A stretch of DNA of 64,000 bases from Heracleum sosnowskyi (lineage: Eukaryota; Streptophyta; Magnoliopsida; Apiales; Apiaceae): the NCBI GenBank assembly GCA_030848705.1, contig CM061243.1:120118674-120182673 (forward strand), in the 5' to 3' direction. Shown here one piece after another: positions 10,356 to 22,148 of the stretch (position 1 is the stretch's first letter; every line of letters starts with the position of its first letter). Made by a program: the position numbers and the translations under genes. The notes under the pieces were generated by a model. It ran no database searches. It had not been told where the DNA came from and saw only the letters and a program-made list of their open reading frames with translations.

Positions 10356-11876
10356 GAGTAAAAAGCATATTGTGTACCTCAAGTTTCAGGTTGTTGCACT
10401 TTGTGTACCTAGAGTTTGATATCTAGCGAAATGCATGCTGAAATTTGCAGAAACTTGCAAAATCCATACTTCCGTCACTAATTTTTAACACCGTTAACTT
10501 TTGTTAATAAAATGAGACAAAAAAGAAGGGTATTTTAGTATTTTACCACGTGTATGTGTGATTTTGATGGTCTGCTTTCTGTTTCTAAAAAGATGACTAA
10601 CGCCAAAATTTTGAATAGAATTAATAAATTACATAATATCATCTATCATTTTTTTTCATAACATTATTTTTTTATTATATATTTTATTATATATTTTATA
10701 TTTAAGATAATGATTGAAAAATATCAATTGTATCAACAAAATTGTAAAAACATAAATTGCAACTATCCGTGTTTTTGTTTAGTAATAACTATAATTAAGA
10801 TTCAGCCTAGTAATAAATTTTTCACAATGTCCCAAATTACTTGTCCACTTTAATTTTTACACATACTTTAAGTTGCTTCAAACATATATTCAATTTATTT
10901 GTAAATAAAGTTTTAAATATTATAAATTTTATTTATAAAAGTAAATTTTCAAAAAATAAATAAATTAATGCGATGTAGTCGACACATCTTAAAATATGCG
11001 TACAAACCAAAATGGACCGGCACTTTAGGACTGAGCAATTATTGTTTATCATTTTTAACGATAATTTTAATGAATACATTATATATCATAAATTATAGTA
11101 TCTCTGCAGATCGATATATTCGCCTATAATTTTTTTTTAAATATATTCTAAATATATTAAAATAAAGAACACGTTGTTATGTACTATGTGTCCAGTAATA
11201 TACGTATATATATAACATCTATAATATTTATTAAAAAAATTTAACTTGTAGATAATGTATTTAATCCAATCAGAAATATTTATAAGAAATAATTTATTTT
11301 ATACTCCCTCCGTCCCTCTCAATTCTTTAAATTGAGAGAACGACACGGAAATTAAGAAAAAGTGTAAATTAATAGGGAAAAGTAAGAAAAATGAGTAAAG
11401 TTGTGGGACCAATCAATATTTAATGTATAAAGTGGGTATAAAATAGGTATAATGGAGGAAAATAGTGAATGTGATTGAATTTTATATTATAAAAAGTTAC
11501 TATTTTTGTTATGTAAAGAAACGAGAGGGACATACCAAAAAGGAAAGTGTAAAGAAATGAGAGCGATAGAGGGAGTATGAAATAAGTACTGTTTAAAAAT
11601 ATAATATTTTTATTGTATTATGTCAAGTAACGATATTTATATTATTTTATATAATTAATTCTATTATTTAAGAATAAAACGATATGACATTACATACATA
11701 TAGTTCTTGTTTAATCTAAATGACACAAATACCCTTACGATGTTAGTCCTTTTTGACGAAAGTATGTATTTTACACGGTTCTACAAAATTCAGCATGTAT
11801 TTCGCTAGATATTAAATTTTGGGTACACAAAGTGCACCAACATGAAACTTCGGGTAAACAATATGTTTTTTACTCG
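10356..11876. mobile_element. non-autonomous TIR DNA transposon, Mutator-like
   Basis: The ends are long imperfect inverted repeats, about 10356-10480 against 11755-11876, starting GAGTAAAAAGCATATTG on the left. The flanks share ATATTTAA (10348-10355 and 11877-11884), an 8-bp or degraded 9-bp target duplication. Long inverted ends plus such a duplication fit Mutator-like elements, while 8 bp would also suit hAT. The AT-rich interior has no transposase frame and contains a nested Stowaway MITE. Confidence 0.65.
11302..11577. mobile_element. Stowaway MITE nested in the TIR element
   Basis: A 276-bp element beginning TACTCCCTCCGTCCCTCTC and ending in the inverted form GAGGGAGTA. It lies inside 10356-11876, so it inserted later than its host element. 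Confidence 0.85.
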
Positions 11877-12133
11877 ATATTTAAAATCACATTTAAATTT
11901 CATCAAAAAGCCCATACGCAGATAGTAAATTACCCCTAAAGCCCAGTAAAAATCAAACACAAAAAAGGCCCAACCCAAAACATAATAATAACCAGTTAGG
12001 TTTTATCCCCCTGCATCTTCCATTCTTCACCAGGTGCCCATTTCATTTGTGCCTGTGTTTTTTTCACTCATATACATACATTTATGTGTGCGTATAATCT
12101 CACAGTAAAAGCTCTGTAAGAATTTTCTTAACA

Positions 12134-12543
12134 ATGGCTACTGCAATTACAGCTATAGTGAAATCAAGAATGTGCAAGATTTCATCTTTATTACTTATGA
12201 GAAGTTTAATTAAGATACCCAATGTAATTAGCCCTGTGATTTCACCAAGCCCATTACAAATTTCAAACAAGACCTTGATTTTATCTGATTATTTGACAAG
12301 AAATTATCATGATGGGAGGCCCAGAGGGTCACTTTGGAGAGGGAAGAAGATGATTGGGAAAGAAGCAATTTTTGTGATTTTGGGGTTGAAAAGATTTAAG
12401 GATGATGAAGAGAAGCTGGGGAAGTTTATAAAAAGTCATGTTTTGAGATTGTTGAAAATGGATATGGTGGCTGTTCTTAATGAGCTTGAACGTCAAGAAG
12501 AGACTTCTTTGGCTGTAAAGGTTTAATCTCTCTCTCTCTCTCT

Positions 12544-12636
<93 letters not shown>

Positions 12637-14054
12637 AGGTGCAAACTTGATGTATGATTAAATTACTCACTGAACATAGTGGAAGTGAAGGAACTTGAAA
12701 AGAAACAAAATTATATAGTGGAAGAAACTGTTAGTGTTTAGGTTTGAAATTGGTTTTGGTTGTAATTTAAGTCGAATTAGGATATAATTTTATTGTAAAC
12801 TGTTAGTGTTTTGGTTTGAAATTGGTTTTGATGTATTATTTTTGCTGAACGTAAGAGATTCTTGTTAGGAGTTCTGAAAGTCATTGATGACATAATAGTG
12901 TGTAACCACTAACCATGATGTTAATTAGAGTACTTGTGACTGGTATTACTTCTAAGAAAATGTACAATAATAAACCCTATATATCAACTATGAACAACGT
13001 GGATTCTAGTGATCTGTTTTTTTTTAAAATTCAACGGTTAGGATGTTTTTTATACAAAAATATAGGGAAATGTGCTAGATAATTCGTAGATCAATTTATG
13101 TTTTGGTGGTAACAATAAGGCCTGTGTTTATCTTGTATGCATGTGTAGCCTAAGAAATTAGATACTCTATCTTGTTTGCAGAGGCTACATGTTGTGTGTT
13201 TTATTTGTTATAGATCATATCTAGCGAGGTAAGTGTTTTCCTTGTACATATAAGCATGACATAATTTTCTGTGAATGAGCACTAGTCAAAGCTGAAATAT
13301 TCTTAAAACATCATGAGACCAGTTAATTGAATTTACTTATCTAATAAATAAAGAAAGATGACAATCAGTTATGGACAAAACCATGGAGGATGTACCTTGG
13401 TAATTCTGTTCAGGATTAAAGTCCACGAAGCCCAAAAAGAAAAAAAGAGAGGTTGTCAAGTAGGATTGTTGGTTAGATGTTCTTAAATGTTAATTTTGCA
13501 TAGTAATGCTTATACTTTTTCTATAAATTTGCTTGGTATCTTTTAAAGTCATCGAGTTGCAAGGAAACAGAATATATAATACACGTTGTCAACATTTCTA
13601 CTATTTAGCATGATTAAATGATTGTATGGGGACTACATTTGTGATTTGTGTTACTATATTCCAGATGTTTTGGGTGATTAAAAAGCAAGATTGGTATAGG
13701 CCAGACGTTTATCTGTACAAGGACTTGATTATTGCATTAGCTAAAAGCAAAAAAATGGATGAGGCAATGCAGTTGTGGGAGAGCATGAGAAAGGAAAACT
13801 TGTACCCTGATTCTCAAACATACACTGAAGTCATACGAGGTTTTTTGCGGAACGGGTCTCCTGCAGATGCCATGAATATTTTTGAAGACATGAAACAATC
13901 TCCAGATCCACCGGAGGAGTTGCCTTTCAGGATTCTGTTGAAGGGATTATTGCCGCATCCTCTTCTGAGAAACAAAGTCAAACAAGATTTTGAGGAGATT
14001 TTCCCTGATCAACGTATATATGATCCACCAGAAGAGATATTTGGACTGCGCTGA
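12134..14054 (+). CDS. THA8-like pentatricopeptide-repeat protein, two exons
   Basis: Exon 1 is 12134-12520 and exon 2 is 13665-14054, joined in phase 0 by a GT-AG intron, giving 258 residues. The N-terminus is basic and hydroxyl-rich with few acidic residues, as in organelle-targeting peptides. Then follow RNYHDGRP and GSLWR segments and a helical region (about 72-130), then PPR motifs in exon 2 (WYRPDVYLYKDLI, then YPDSQTYTEVIRGF) and a DPPEEIFG tail. THA8-like proteins are short PPR proteins; THA8 itself takes part in splicing specific chloroplast introns. Assignment to this At3g46870-like group rests on my recognition of the pattern. The intron opens with a roughly 110-bp TC tract that ends in CAGGT. 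A broken copy of exon 1 lies at 1545-1762. Confidence 0.88.
12528..12635 (+). repeat. (TC)n microsatellite at the start of the PPR intron
   Basis: About 108 bp of almost pure TC begins 7 bp after the 5' splice site at 12521. It ends TTTCTCAG|GT at 12631-12640, a sequence shaped like a 3' splice site followed at once by a 5' splice site. Confidence 0.95.
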
Positions 14055-14195
14055 GGTCTGTCTTTGAATTCGGACGTTGTGTCTATCATTCTATATCTGT
14101 ATTAAAATTGCATCAAGTATGAATTGATAAAGTATAACTCTTATAAAGGTAGATTTAATTTATATGCAACATTAGTTCACTCCCTATACTTCCCT

Positions 14196-15424
14196 CTACT
14201 TTCTGTATTGGTAAAACTCCTGAACAAGGCATTACTATATTAATGAAAAACAAATCATTTAGGTATAAATAACATGTAGCAAATAATTAATATGTTGAGA
14301 TGACATGACACAAAATTACACTCATATTTCACCAGAGTAGAGAAACCTACTAGATATTCTTGACTGCTCTGGTGTTCAAGTAAAAGGCCAGTCTATAGTA
14401 GAGGTTGAGAGAGTGTGTTTTGTGTGGGAGAATAATTTCTTATCTCACTCAGTGTGTTATTCTCCCTTCTGTAGGTTGTTGGAGGTTGCCCTCCGACGCA
14501 GCAGGTTACAGGGTTTATCTAGGGGTCCTCAAAGGTGAGGTCACATGGAAGTGAAACAAGTCAATTCATCTAAAGTGGAAGGTAGACAACTTGTGCGTAT
14601 TCCCAAGACTATTAGTCCCACAAGGGCCTCTTATTGCAGATTGCAGCTAGACGAGTTCAATCAAGTGTATGATTTAACTCCCCTCCTTACCCACCCTACG
14701 GCATATTTCAAGCAAAACACACTAATTTTCTTAGTCACAATGGTCTGTTTGAGGAAAAAACGCTGATTAATAGTAACCGCACATGTCACTTTGATTCTTA
14801 TAGAAATTTGTGTCTATGCTTTGAAGAGTGGACTGAACGAAAGGCGATACTAGGTTGTAGTTTCATTGCTCTCGGTTTGATGCAGTTGCTACATGGCAAC
14901 CTTACCTGTGCTTTATAGTTAGAGAACTGATGCATCATGGCCTCATATATTGCATTTTACTACCCAACGTATTTTGTAGTTTTATGACTTTGGAAGTAAA
15001 TAAAACAGTTCACATTTATTAACTATCCACAATAAGTAGAGGGAGGAATTTTCCATTTATTAATACTAGTAACTTAACTTTTCTCTGTACATTAATTGCA
15101 TCAATCAACTGCTTTTTCTCTATGTTTGCTTGCTTAAAAAATCAAATGCAAATGTAACGTTAGGTTTACAGCCGTATATCATGATTGAACGGGAAAATGC
15201 TAAAGAGAGAAAGTCTTGTTCCATGCTGGATGCAAGACAAACAAAATTGTCCCTGCTCAAGTTTTAGGCCTGGCTGGTCTAGTAACAGAGGGTGAAGTCT
15301 TGTTCGTGGAAGACAAGGTAACAAAAACATTGGTTTAGTCAGAAAATAGTGTCATATATACCATGATCTGCTGTAAGCTGGACTCATCTGCATCACATTT
15401 AGTTCTATGTCCTCCCCAACTCAC
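14196..15424 (+). repeat. segmental repeat, copy 1, with two conserved hairpins
   Basis: This stretch aligns with 17701-18793. Shared parts include the region around TCATTTAGGTATAAATAA, two inverted repeats (CACCAGAG at 14330-14337 with CTCTGGTG at 14367-14374; GGGAGAATAA at 14426-14435 with TTATTCTCCC at 14457-14466), a coding-like segment near 14800-14900 and the TTTAGTTCTATGTCCTCC end. About 250 bp at 14515-14785 is unique to this copy and holds a 73-codon frame I do not recognise. I see no intact gene. Confidence 0.75.
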
Positions 15425-15434
15425 ATTATAATTT

Positions 15435-16950
15435 CGGAAATGGACGATTCATGAAATTTGGTAGGAAAGACCATGGACTAACCTTCTGCAGCAGTTTTTA
15501 CATGATTCGATTGTTTATACTGGTGAGTTTGTTTTTATAATTGTATTTGCTTGCATCAAATAAACAATCATAGTTTAATGTATCAGAGTTGCTTTGCTTT
15601 TGTCTTTGTTACATAGATTTACATTTATGTTAAATAGACAATAATAATTTAAAATATTGGAGGAAACTTATAGAAGTTTTAACAATATTTAACAATCATA
15701 GTCTTGTTTCAATAAATAATATTATTTACTTTCGATGTGATGCCACTCCTGGTACAAATATTTTAGAGCGTAGTTAGCATGAGTGTTTTGTAATAATATT
15801 GAAAGTGAAAACATATTTGATCTCAGTAAAAAACATTTCGAAAAAGAAGACGAATAACTGGGCTGAGCATTATTTATTCACTTTTACTTAAAATGTTATT
15901 TCTCCTTGTTTACATGAATGTATATATATTAACAATAAATGATATTTATATTTGATAGTAATTACAACATCTAAATTGTATACAAAATTGGGTTTTACAA
16001 CAAGGAAAATAAGTAACAAGAAACACCTTGACTTGATACTGTTACTGACATAATTCGTTGTTTTATGAATTTGAAAGTTACTGAATAAGTTCACATATAA
16101 TTTGTTTTTAGCTAATGAATTCTCTTAAAATGAATTGTATATATTGCTTTTATTACTTTCTAATGTAGTATATGTCATAGTTTGACCCGAAGCCGTGATG
16201 TAAACATTGAAAATTAAAATTGATCGATTGAGATATTGATTTAGAATCAATTGAAGATATTAATTGAAATAAAAGTTGTATGTATTTTAATATTATAATA
16301 TTATTTTATATTATTCTGATTTTATATCATAAAGTGTATAATGATTCATATTCGATTAATATAATATTTCAATTGTAATAATTTATTAATAAATATTCTG
16401 ATCAAGAAGTGCTCATAAAAATTAATCAAAATTTAAAAATCGAATCGATCAAACACCTTGCAGAAGATTAGTCGGGGACTAATCGATTAAATTGGGAATT
16501 TTTAGAACCACGGTCGAAAGTAACAATAGTTTACGCGAGGTAGCTCGAAATTTTCGTTTTATGATAGTAATAAATTTTAGAGAAATTACTGAAAGATACT
16601 ATTTTTTTTTACTTTTTTTGCGCTTTTAATATATTTTGAAAATATATTCAAAAATACGATTTGTAATAAAATATAATCTGTTTTTACGTTTTTATGAAAA
16701 ATAATTAAATTTGCTTTTGGTTGTGTTTGATGTTGCAATTGGTTGCAAAATCATATTTTTGAAAAAAAGAAATTTATAAAAACGTTTTTTGCAGAATAAA
16801 TTTTTAAAAATGATTTTTTTCAAAAACCCTCTAATAAAATTATAATTACACAGTCAACTTAATGATTGTTAAATTTCAAATGTTTTATGTAATTAAAAGG
16901 CAGTATGCGAATAAACAGGACCAGATTTAAAAGAAGAACTCAATGAAATT
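15435..16950 (+). repeat. segmental repeat related to 28872-30143
   Basis: Collinear similarity starts at GGACGATTCATGAA and runs through ACCATGGACTAACCTTCTGC, AATATTGGAGGAAACTTAT, AACACCTTGCAGAA and on to the TGTAATTAAAAGG segment at 16889-16901. Indels separate the copies. No coding sequence is recognised. This copy keeps the uninterrupted site where the LINE at 30144 inserted. Confidence 0.75.
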
Positions 16951-17017
16951 AAAAAAGAAAAAATGAATTTTTTTTGCTAAAAATAAATTTTCTAGTTTTA
17001 ACTCATCTTATAATTTA

Positions 17018-17495
17018 CTAGTTTACAAACCGTGCAAAACATGGGTTACTTCTAAAATTTTGTTTTTAAATTTTTATGATAAAATAAAATAAAATTAAAC
17101 AATATATGATTGATGCAAATTTAAATTTATTTATATTTTTGAACTTAGCTAATATATTTTAATTTTAATATGTTGTTAATGAGATTCAAAACTTAGATGT
17201 TTATATATAATAATTTTTAGTACTATATATAACAGTAATGATTAATTTGGTTCAAAATATTTAAGAGTTGTGGTTAAAAAGAATAATCAAAATGACGAGC
17301 CAATCAAACTACAAATGTACCCATTTTTCTTATTATAGGTTTAACATAGATTTGTTTACTATTATTTTCTTATTTAAAATTAATTAATTTTAAAGGTGTT
17401 TACAGAAAATAAAGGGGTTAACCAAACTACAAATTTTACCATATTTTGTTTATTATAATTTAGTATATATAAGTATTATATATTATTATATTAAC
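17018..17495 (-). mobile_element. possible Helitron remnant, minus strand
   Basis: CTAG at 17018-17021 follows an A and is succeeded by a diverged CCGTGC-containing segment like the 3' end of the Helitron at 24942. Near 17400-17470 there are AACCAAACTACAAATTTTA and TTATTATAATTT words resembling the other end. The 5' terminus is not pinned down, so this is tentative. Confidence 0.35.
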
Positions 17496-17700
17496 ATGTA
17501 AATTGTGATATTATCTTAGTAAATTTGGAGTTATAAATATTAAATTAAATATTATATATTTTTTTAAAATGGAAATAAGTTTATTGCTTCAAATTACAAT
17601 CACTCATAAACGTCTCCAACAACATATTCCGAGGAGACAAAAACAAACTAAAGCAATTTTGCGAGAAGGCACCCTAGTCATCAAATGGGCCTCATATTTT

Positions 17701-18793
17701 CATTTGCTTTCCGTATTGGGGAAACTCCAGAACAAGGCATTACCGTGCTAATGAAAAACAAATCATTTAGGTATAAATAATATGCAAATACATTTAGCAA
17801 ATATTTAATATGATGAGGAGAAAACATGATACATAATTACACTCAAATTTCACCAGAGTGGAGAAGGCTAATAGAAATTCTTGACTGCTCTGGTGTTCAA
17901 GTAAAAGACCAAGTATATAGTAAAGACTGAGAGAGTGTTTTGTGTGTGGGAGAATAATTACTTAATGATTAAGTGTGTTATTCTCCCTTCTATAGGTTGT
18001 AGGAGGTTGCCCTCAGATGCAACAAGTTCACCGCTATTCATTAGTTTATCTAATAGAAATTTGTCAGTTCGATTCTTATAGAAATTTGTTTGTATGCTTT
18101 GAAGAGTGGACTGAACAGAAAGGCGAGACTAGGTTGTTATTACATTGCTCTTGGCTTGATGCAGTTCATACATGGCAACCGTCCTGGTGCTTATGGTTTC
18201 GTATATTGCATATTACTACACGGTGTAATTGAAACTGTTGATATGTATTACTCATCCACAAGAAGTGGAGGGAGTTATCTAGTTTTTAGTAGTAACTTAA
18301 GTTTTCACTGTATATTATTCTCTATTTTTGCATTGGTTTATACAGCCTATATCATAATTAATGAGGTAATTTTTAAGAGAAAAAGTCTTGCTCAATGCTG
18401 GATGCAAGTAGACAAACAAAATTTTCCATGCTCAAGTTTTAGGCCCAGATGCCTAATAACAGGGAAAGTGTGGCACATAGCCTTTCCTTTGATAACGTTT
18501 GACCTGATTCCCTGGCTTGCATGAAGATTGAAGAAGTTTCACCTGATTCCCTTGCCTGCATGAAGAAACTACTATCAAGAGAGCGTTCACTAGAAACAAC
18601 ATTTTTATTTTAATGGTAGATTTGCGAATATGAATGGCCACAAGAAGAAGGTAATCTTTGATGTGAGATAGGATAGAAATTATCTTTGGTTTTGTCAGAA
18701 TAGTATATATACACCATAATCATAATCCCACTGCTTCTGTAAGCTGAACTCGCGCGTCTGCATAACATTTAGTTCTATGTCCTCCCAAACTCG
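17701..18793 (+). repeat. segmental repeat, copy 2, with two conserved hairpins
   Basis: Partner of 14196-15424. It keeps both inverted repeats (CACCAGAG 17851-17858 with CTCTGGTG 17888-17895; GGGAGAATAA 17948-17957 with TTATTCTCCC 17978-17987) although the loops differ. A frame at 18090-18524 encodes about 144 residues with several hydrophobic runs (GFVYCILLHG, FSIFALVYTAYIII). I recognise no family and the matching frame in copy 1 is broken, so I do not call it a gene. Confidence 0.7.
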
Positions 18794-19050
18794 TAGTGTC
18801 TTTTATGACCACCATTTCCGTGCCTCTCGGGCATCGAGTCGTGCTGCGCATTACAAGACTTGCACAGGGGTATCGGTTGGAGACTCCTTTCTTGTAAGAA
18901 TTTTATTTGTGAAACCCGAATAAGTATGTAAGAGACGACCTTTAGCTTTCTGGCTTCATATTGGCTTTGCTCAAGATTATGGCCACGAACAACTTAATGT
19001 TAAAAAAAACATTGTTGATAAGACGATAACTCGTGCAAAGAAAGACTTTA
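18794..19050. other. intergenic, less AT-rich, unrecognised
   Basis: A patch around 18800-18890 is GC-richer than its surroundings but shows no frame or family I can name. It ends with CTTTA at 19046-19050, the left target duplication of the next element. Confidence 0.5.
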
Positions 19051-19398
19051 TGTTGGGATTCATGATAATTGGCTGATCGAAGAACTTCACGGTTTCAGAG
19101 GCCCAATATGGGAAGCCCATGTCTAAAGCCCATTAGGGTAATGTTCATTCTGAATGGTTCACGTACTTCACGGAAGGATCCACGTCTCCAAGACGGACGG
19201 ATCAGACGGTCCAATAGAAGGAATAAGTTTGAGTATCTTTCATTGATCCATACACAATTACAACGTTCGTAAGTTCCATTTTACTCAAAAATCAGTTTAA
19301 CATATTCTCACGCCGGAGGTAAATCGGGGGATCAACCCTCGCATTATTCTCATTGCAGGTTCGATGGATAAAGATTTCATAGAAAACTGGTTCCAACA
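19051..19398 (+). repeat. 5' LTR of the gag-only element
   Basis: Starts TGTTGGGATTC and ends GGTTCCAACA directly before the primer-binding site. It differs from the right LTR by several indels and many substitutions, pointing to an old insertion. Confidence 0.85.
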
Positions 19399-19454
19399 TT
19401 TGGCGCAGTTTGTGGAAACGGACGAATTAGTTGTAAACAAATCACATTGTAATC

Positions 19455-21017
19455 ATGTCGTTTGACCGACCACCCGATTTTACCGATCCGCTTCGACCCG
19501 GTGTATCCAACTCTACGCCGCCTTTGAATCGAATCCTGAATTTTGAGTCCGAAGGGGAAGACGGTCCCTTGCCGACTCCTGAAGAACAGGAAGCGATGCT
19601 CCTCAAATAGAAAGAGGAATTGGCCGCCAAAAAAGGGAAGTGGAAGGATAATGAACATGCTGAGAAGGAGGCCCAAATACGGGCGAAAAAGAGAGAGGCT
19701 GACCTGCTTAAATTACAGGCCATCGGACTCCGAAAAGAGGAACTGGAGATGGAGGAAAAAGACCTAAGGGACTCGGTCGAAGAGTATGAAATTCCTATGG
19801 TGACACCAGGAACTAAAAAAGAGAAAAGGGCTCATGACGATGAAGATGGGTCTTCAGACTCCGAATCGCATTCCCATAGAACCCGATTGAAGGTTGTGTT
19901 AACCTCTGAGTCAGAAGATGAAGACAACCCTCACGCCCGGGTTCGTCTACGGCGAATGGAGAAGGCCATGTTTGGGGAAATGAATATTAGCCATGAACTG
20001 GTAATCTCCAATGAGATTGAGCAATTTAGACCCCCTCCTGGAAGGCAATTTCCAAAAAAACACGAGTTCAACGGGAAATGAGATCCCGAAGACCATTGTG
20101 AGAAGTACGAATCAGTGATGACAGGTATGGGGCACTGTGATGTTATGTTATGCAAGATGTTTAAAAAATATCTAAAGGGACCAGCGTCGATGTGGTATCG
20201 ATCGCAAAGACCCCGCTCGATCAGTTCGTATAACCAGCTTAAGAGGAAATTTTTGAGACACTACTCCCACATATGCCGAAGAGAGAAAGACACTGAAGCC
20301 TTAATCCATTGCAAGCAAAGGCCGAACGAAGAATTGGGTGATTACCTAGCCAGGTTCAAGGAAGAAGCAGGAATGATCACTTATTTGGACAAGGTGAAGG
20401 CTACATGATTCCTTGCCACCGGTCTGGATCCTGTGAAAGGTAAAAAAAATCCGATCCTCTTTTTATGATGTACCCCCTAAATCCTTAAATGATATATATC
20501 TTAGGGGAGAAGCTATCCGAAGGAAGTTTGAATCTATTGGTGGTCATAAGGATAGCCGAAGGTATGATAGCTCGGGGAGAGATGACCGAAGGGGTCGAGG
20601 GACATTAAAAGCAAGATTACAGTTACCAGGCCTGACTGAGGAGCAGAAATAAGGAGAGATGGAGATAACACGATGTTTACCCCGCTCAAAGCACCTATCT
20701 CGAAGATTCTACATGAGATAAAAGGAAAGCTAGGCTTCGTTCGGCCAAACAGACTAAAGATGCCAGATTATAAGAAGAATGGAAACATGTATTGTGACTA
20801 TCATCAAGATAAAGGGCATAATATTGATGAATGCTACAACTTAAAGAAGTTAATTGAGAAAATGATCAAGGTTGGAGAACTACACATGTTTGTAAGTGAC
20901 CTGAGAGACAAACTGGACTCCAAAGGCTGGATTCATCATGGTAATGGGCTGATCGAAGAACTTCACGATTTCAGAGGCCCAATATGGGAAGCCCATATCC
21001 AAAGCCCATTAGGGTAA
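19455..21017 (+). pseudogene. degenerate Gypsy gag of the gag-only element
   Basis: The frame opening at the ATG 19455 carries a charged coiled-coil-like region (about 50-110), an acidic Ser-rich stretch, then the Retrotrans_gag core with YLKGPASMWY and LKRKFLRHY segments, and near 20780-20850 a Cys/His cluster (YCDYHQDKGHNIDEC) like gag zinc knuckles. In-frame stops occur at 19608-19610 (TAG), 20079-20081 (TGA) and 20406-20408 (TGA), and an A run near 20444-20451 shifts the frame before it returns by 20673. The two TGA codons fit simple point changes. No functional Gag can be made. Confidence 0.85.
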
Positions 21018-21294
21018 CGTTCCCATGATCTATTCTGAACGGTTCACGTACTCCACGGAAGGATCCACGTCCCCAAGGCGGACGGATCGGACGGTCCAGT
21101 AGAGGGAATAAGATAGCAGGTTTGAGTATCTTTCATTGATCCATACACAATTGCAACGTTCGTGCATTTCATTTTACTCACGAAAACCAGTTTAACTTAT
21201 CCTCACGCCGGAGGTGAATCGGGAGGAATAACCCTCACATTCTTTTTATTACAGATCCGATCGATCAAGCTCTTGCAGAAAACTGGTTCCAACA
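20925..21294 (+). repeat. 3' LTR of the gag-only element
   Basis: Aligns with 19051-19398 from GGATTCAT onward and ends TTCCAACA at 21294. The exact left edge is uncertain by a few bases. Confidence 0.8.
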
Positions 21295-21399
21295 CTTTAA
21301 CTCTACCGTGACAAATCCTTCCACCTCAATGATACTTCTGAACTTTTTGAAATCATCTAAGATTCATCACACCTATTAGTGTATTCAACACCTGATCTA

Positions 21400-21960
21400 T
21401 TTGCCTTCCCACTGCTGGTTAAAACACCTTGCCCGTACCTTAACTGCAATGCAGAAAGTGAGACGGAGACGGTTCTGTTTAGACAGGAGACGCATTCCGC
21501 TAGATATTGACAAGATTAGGGAAGTTGATGATTTCAGATGTAATAAATATGGATTTTTGAGGATTAATCCAATCCAATGACCCAAAAATTTAGCAACTCA
21601 ACATGTTTTACTTTTGATATTAACATGATTTTTTGAGGATTGTTGAGTTGTTTTATCTTTATGTTCTCACAGCAACTAGTTGAAATAGATATAAATATGT
21701 CATGCAAGTTGCAAAAGGATAAATGTCATGAAATTTGATGGGAAAGGTAATAATACTCCACCAGAACCATTCCGCAGCATTTTACATGATTCAAATGTTC
21801 TTCTTTAGCTCGTGAATCAAAACTTTATATTGCCAAGTAGTATTATATTATATAATCACATCAAATAAACAATTATTTATAATTAAGATATCGGAAACAC
21901 TCACAAACTTTTTACATAGATAGATATATATCTGCATAAATTTTAAATTTAAGATATCGG
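21400..21960 (+). repeat. local repeat family copy
   Basis: Shares AAAACACCTTGC, GCAATGCAGAA, GATATAAATATGTCATG, GTCATGAAATTTGATGGGAAA and GCATTTTACATGATTC with 23460-23960 and with the other copies near 15435, 28872, 34110, 41230 and 44650. It holds no recognised gene. Confidence 0.65.
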
Positions 21961-22148
21961 ACGAAACTTATTCGATCCTATCCTATTTTCAAAACATCTC
22001 ATGTGTACGCTCAATTTCCAAAATATCTCACTTTAGTAGTTATACAAAGAAAATACACTGAGATATGTGTGCAGTGTTTTATTATTAGGAAAATGGTTTT
22101 TTTAATTTCAAAAAGAAAAACAATAATGTAGTATAAATTTATTGTTAA

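Larger units (their letters stand above)
19051..21294 (+). mobile_element. gag-only LTR retrotransposon (TR-GAG type, Ty3/Gypsy-derived)
   Basis: A 2,244-bp element flanked by the 5-bp duplication CTTTA (19046-19050 and 21295-21299). Direct repeats at 19051-19398 and about 20925-21294 are its LTRs. Next to the left LTR (19399 on) is TTTGGCGCAGTTTGTGG, close to the TTTGGCGC primer-binding sites of many plant Gypsy elements. The interior contains only a gag region; no protease, reverse transcriptase or integrase is present. This matches the described TR-GAG class, which must borrow enzymes from autonomous relatives. No clear purine tract is seen before the right LTR. Confidence 0.85.

Noticed and set aside
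14545..14766. 73-codon frame in the unique part of repeat copy 1
   Set aside because: No family signature, no counterpart in copy 2 and no splice or promoter context.
17805..17935. C/D-box snoRNA (ATGATGA and CTGA boxes)
   Set aside because: The boxes are not kept in the paralogous copy at 14290-14410 and no terminal stem brings them together.
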